Shown here piece after piece: positions 62,703 to 64,000 of a stretch of 64,000 nucleotides of DNA. The first letter of the stretch is position 1; each line of letters begins with the position of its first letter. Made by a program: the position numbers and the translations under genes. The notes beneath the pieces are model-generated. The model did no database searches. It was given only the letters and a program-made list of their open reading frames with translations, and had not been told where the DNA came from. This DNA comes from Anaerolineae bacterium (lineage in GTDB: Bacteria > Chloroflexota > Anaerolineae > Aggregatilineales > Ch27): assembly GCA_013178165.1 (NCBI GenBank), contig JABLXG010000004.1, forward strand, positions 372,001 through 436,000. Reading direction: 5' to 3'.

Positions 62703-64000
62703 ATGCCTGAGACGACCTTCATTCGCAAGATTCTGATCGCCAACCGCGGTGAGATCGCCATCCGCGTGATTCAGGCCTGCCGGGAACTGGGTATCCAGAC
62801 GGTGGCCCTCTACTCCGATGTCGATCGGACCAGCCTGCATGTGCGCCAGGCTGACGAAGCCTACCACATCGGCGGGGCGCGGCCTTCGGAGAGCTACCTG
62901 GTGATTGACAAGGTGCTGGATGTGGCCCGCAAATCCGGCGTGGACGCTATCCATCCCGGCTATGGCTTTCTGGCAGAACGGGCGGATTTTGCCCAGGCCT
63001 GCCTGGATGAAGGACTGGTGTTCATTGGCCCGCGCCCGCACAGCATCGCCATGATGGGCGATAAGCTGGCTGCCCGCGAATTGATGCGTAAGGCAGGCGT
63101 GCCGCTGATCCCCGGCACGCGGCCTGGCCTGACCGACGATGAGATTCTGGTGGCTGCGCAGACAGAGGTTGGCTTCCCGCTGATGGTCAAGGCGGCGGCG
63201 GGCGGCGGTGGCAAGGGCATCCGCATCGTCGAGCATCCGGAGGATTTGCCGGGTGCGCTCGCTTCGGCCCGCCGGGAGGCTGAGGCTGCCTTTGGCGATG
63301 GCACGGTGTACCTGGAAAAGCTGATCGTGGGCGCCCGGCATATTGAGATTCAGGTGCTGGCCGACGCGCATGGCAACACCATCCACCTGGGCGAGCGCGA
63401 GTGCTCGATCCAGCGGCGGCATCAGAAACTGGTGGAGGAATCCCCCAGCATGTTCGTCGATGAGGATCTCCGCCAGCGCATGGGGAGCGTGGCCGTTCGC
63501 GCTGCGCAGGCAGTGGATTACCTCAACGCCGGTACGGTGGAATTCCTGGTGGACAAGGAAAAGAACTTCTACTTCCTGGAGATGAACACCCGCATCCAGG
63601 TGGAACACCCGGTCACCGAGATGGTCACTGGTGTCGATATGGTCAAGGAGCAGATTCGTATCGCCCGCGGGCGGCGGATGGGACCAACGCAGGACTCGAT
63701 CAGCATGAATGGCTGGGCGATCGAGTGCCGGATCAATGCGGAAGACCCTTACAACGATTTCATGCCGTCGGTCGGGCGGATTACAGCCAACGTCGCCCCG
63801 ACCGGGCCGGGCGTCCGTCTGGATAGCGGCATCTACGATGGCTACGAGGTGACGCCCTACTACGACAGCATGCTGGCCAAGTTGATCTGCTGGGGTGAAA
63901 CACGTGGCGAGGCTATCCTGAGGATGCGCCGCGCCCTCAGCGAGTACCGGGTGATGGGCGTCAACACCAACATCCCCTTCCATCAGAGCCTGATGGACAG
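62703..64000 (+). CDS. pccA: Acyl-CoA (propionyl-CoA) carboxylase, biotin carboxylase subunit (cut by the window end)
   Basis: The first 432 residues are visible; the frame is open to the last base. Start ATG at 62703 (GAGAGG upstream). ATP-grasp biotin carboxylase: KILIANRGEIAIRVI, HPGYGFLAE, the glycine loop KAAAGGGGKGIRIV, EIQVLAD, GERECSIQRRHQKL and the catalytic EMNTRIQVEHPVTE, all intact. It carboxylates biotin using ATP and bicarbonate. Whether a biotin-carrier domain is fused at the C-terminus lies outside the window. Confidence 0.95.
   Translation, partial: MPETTFIRKILIANRGEIAIRVIQACRELGIQTVALYSDVDRTSLHVRQADEAYHIGGARPSESYLVIDKVLDVARKSGVDAIHPGYGFLAERADFAQACLDEGLVFIGPRPHSIAMMGDKLAARELMRKAGVPLIPGTRPGLTDDEILVAAQTEVGFPLMVKAAAGGGGKGIRIVEHPEDLPGALASARREAEAAFGDGTVYLEKLIVGARHIEIQVLADAHGNTIHLGERECSIQRRHQKLVEESPSMFVDEDLRQRMGSVAVRAAQAVDYLNAGTVEFLVDKEKNFYFLEMNTRIQVEHPVTEMVTGVDMVKEQIRIARGRRMGPTQDSISMNGWAIECRINAEDPYNDFMPSVGRITANVAPTGPGVRLDSGIYDGYEVTPYYDSMLAKLICWGETRGEAILRMRRALSEYRVMGVNTNIPFHQSLMD

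Noticed and set aside
62700-63983. 427-codon open frame antisense to the biotin carboxylase gene
   Set aside because: Opposite strand carries every biotin carboxylase motif; the antisense product has none.

Overview
This is a 64-kb chromosomal window from a GC-rich bacterium (roughly 60% GC by eye). It is most likely a member of the Chloroflexota (Anaerolineae-like). That assignment is an inference from gene style: lipoproteins with Pro/Thr-rich linkers and SH3 domains, long GAF-rich histidine kinases, DnaE with a Pro-rich linker before its C-terminal domain, CdaA/CdaR beside Der, a KaiC-like ATPase, and a propionyl/methylmalonyl-CoA gene set. I saw no rRNA, tRNA, CRISPR array or prophage. 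Coding density is high, with many 4-base ATGA overlaps between genes, and Shine-Dalgarno sites (GGAGG-like) decide most starts.

Layout. 1-5.8 kb: signalling (two tandem sensor kinases, a receiver-GAF-adenylate cyclase) with inorganic pyrophosphatase and an orphan YgiT-type zinc-finger protein. 5.8-9.1 kb: a multi-pass GT-C-like membrane protein gene, translationally coupled to der, cut by a 1453-bp ISAs1-type insertion sequence that has perfect 17-bp ends and a 10-bp target duplication; its transposase carries an in-frame amber codon. 9.1-16 kb (minus strand): argF - TPR protein - cdaA - cdaR (c-di-AMP synthesis) - der. 16-18.2 kb: an oligopeptide-type binding protein behind a long, structured leader. 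18.3-26.2 kb (minus strand): two paralogous SH3/Ig-like lipoproteins, a signalling protein ending in an apparently dead IS200-type transposase domain, polA, chrA. 26.6-32.6 kb: DUF4388 protein, Ser/Thr kinase, MiaB-family enzyme, mtnA, methyltransferase. 32.7-42 kb (plus strand): secA, then a five-gene locus (winged helix, KaiC-like ATPase, two small membrane proteins, triple-GAF histidine kinase), then adenosine deaminase-like and metallo-beta-lactamase genes. 42-48 kb: membrane-anchored protein with a duplicated domain, fpg, dnaE. 48-56.6 kb: assorted metabolic genes, including methylmalonyl-CoA epimerase. 56.7-64 kb (plus strand): two tandem thymidylate-kinase-like proteins, a CYTH enzyme, methylmalonyl-CoA mutase catalytic chain, a small membrane protein, and both subunits of an acyl/propionyl-CoA carboxylase (the last cut by the window edge).

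How the genes work together. The carboxylase subunits, epimerase and mutase make a propionyl-CoA to succinyl-CoA route; the B12-binding mutase chain is not in the window. Two cyclic-nucleotide systems are present (c-di-AMP from CdaA, and probably cAMP from the class III cyclase). Replication and repair (PolA, DnaE, Fpg), secretion (SecA) and ribosome assembly (Der) are housekeeping.

Best candidates for something undescribed: (1) a pseudo-receiver protein fused to an inactivated Y1/IS200 transposase fold; (2) a structured 5' leader with a terminator-like hairpin in front of a peptide-binding protein; (3) the TMPK-like/TMPK-like/CYTH operon, where one kinase has Arg in place of the Walker A Lys; (4) the KaiC-like/membrane/histidine kinase locus.
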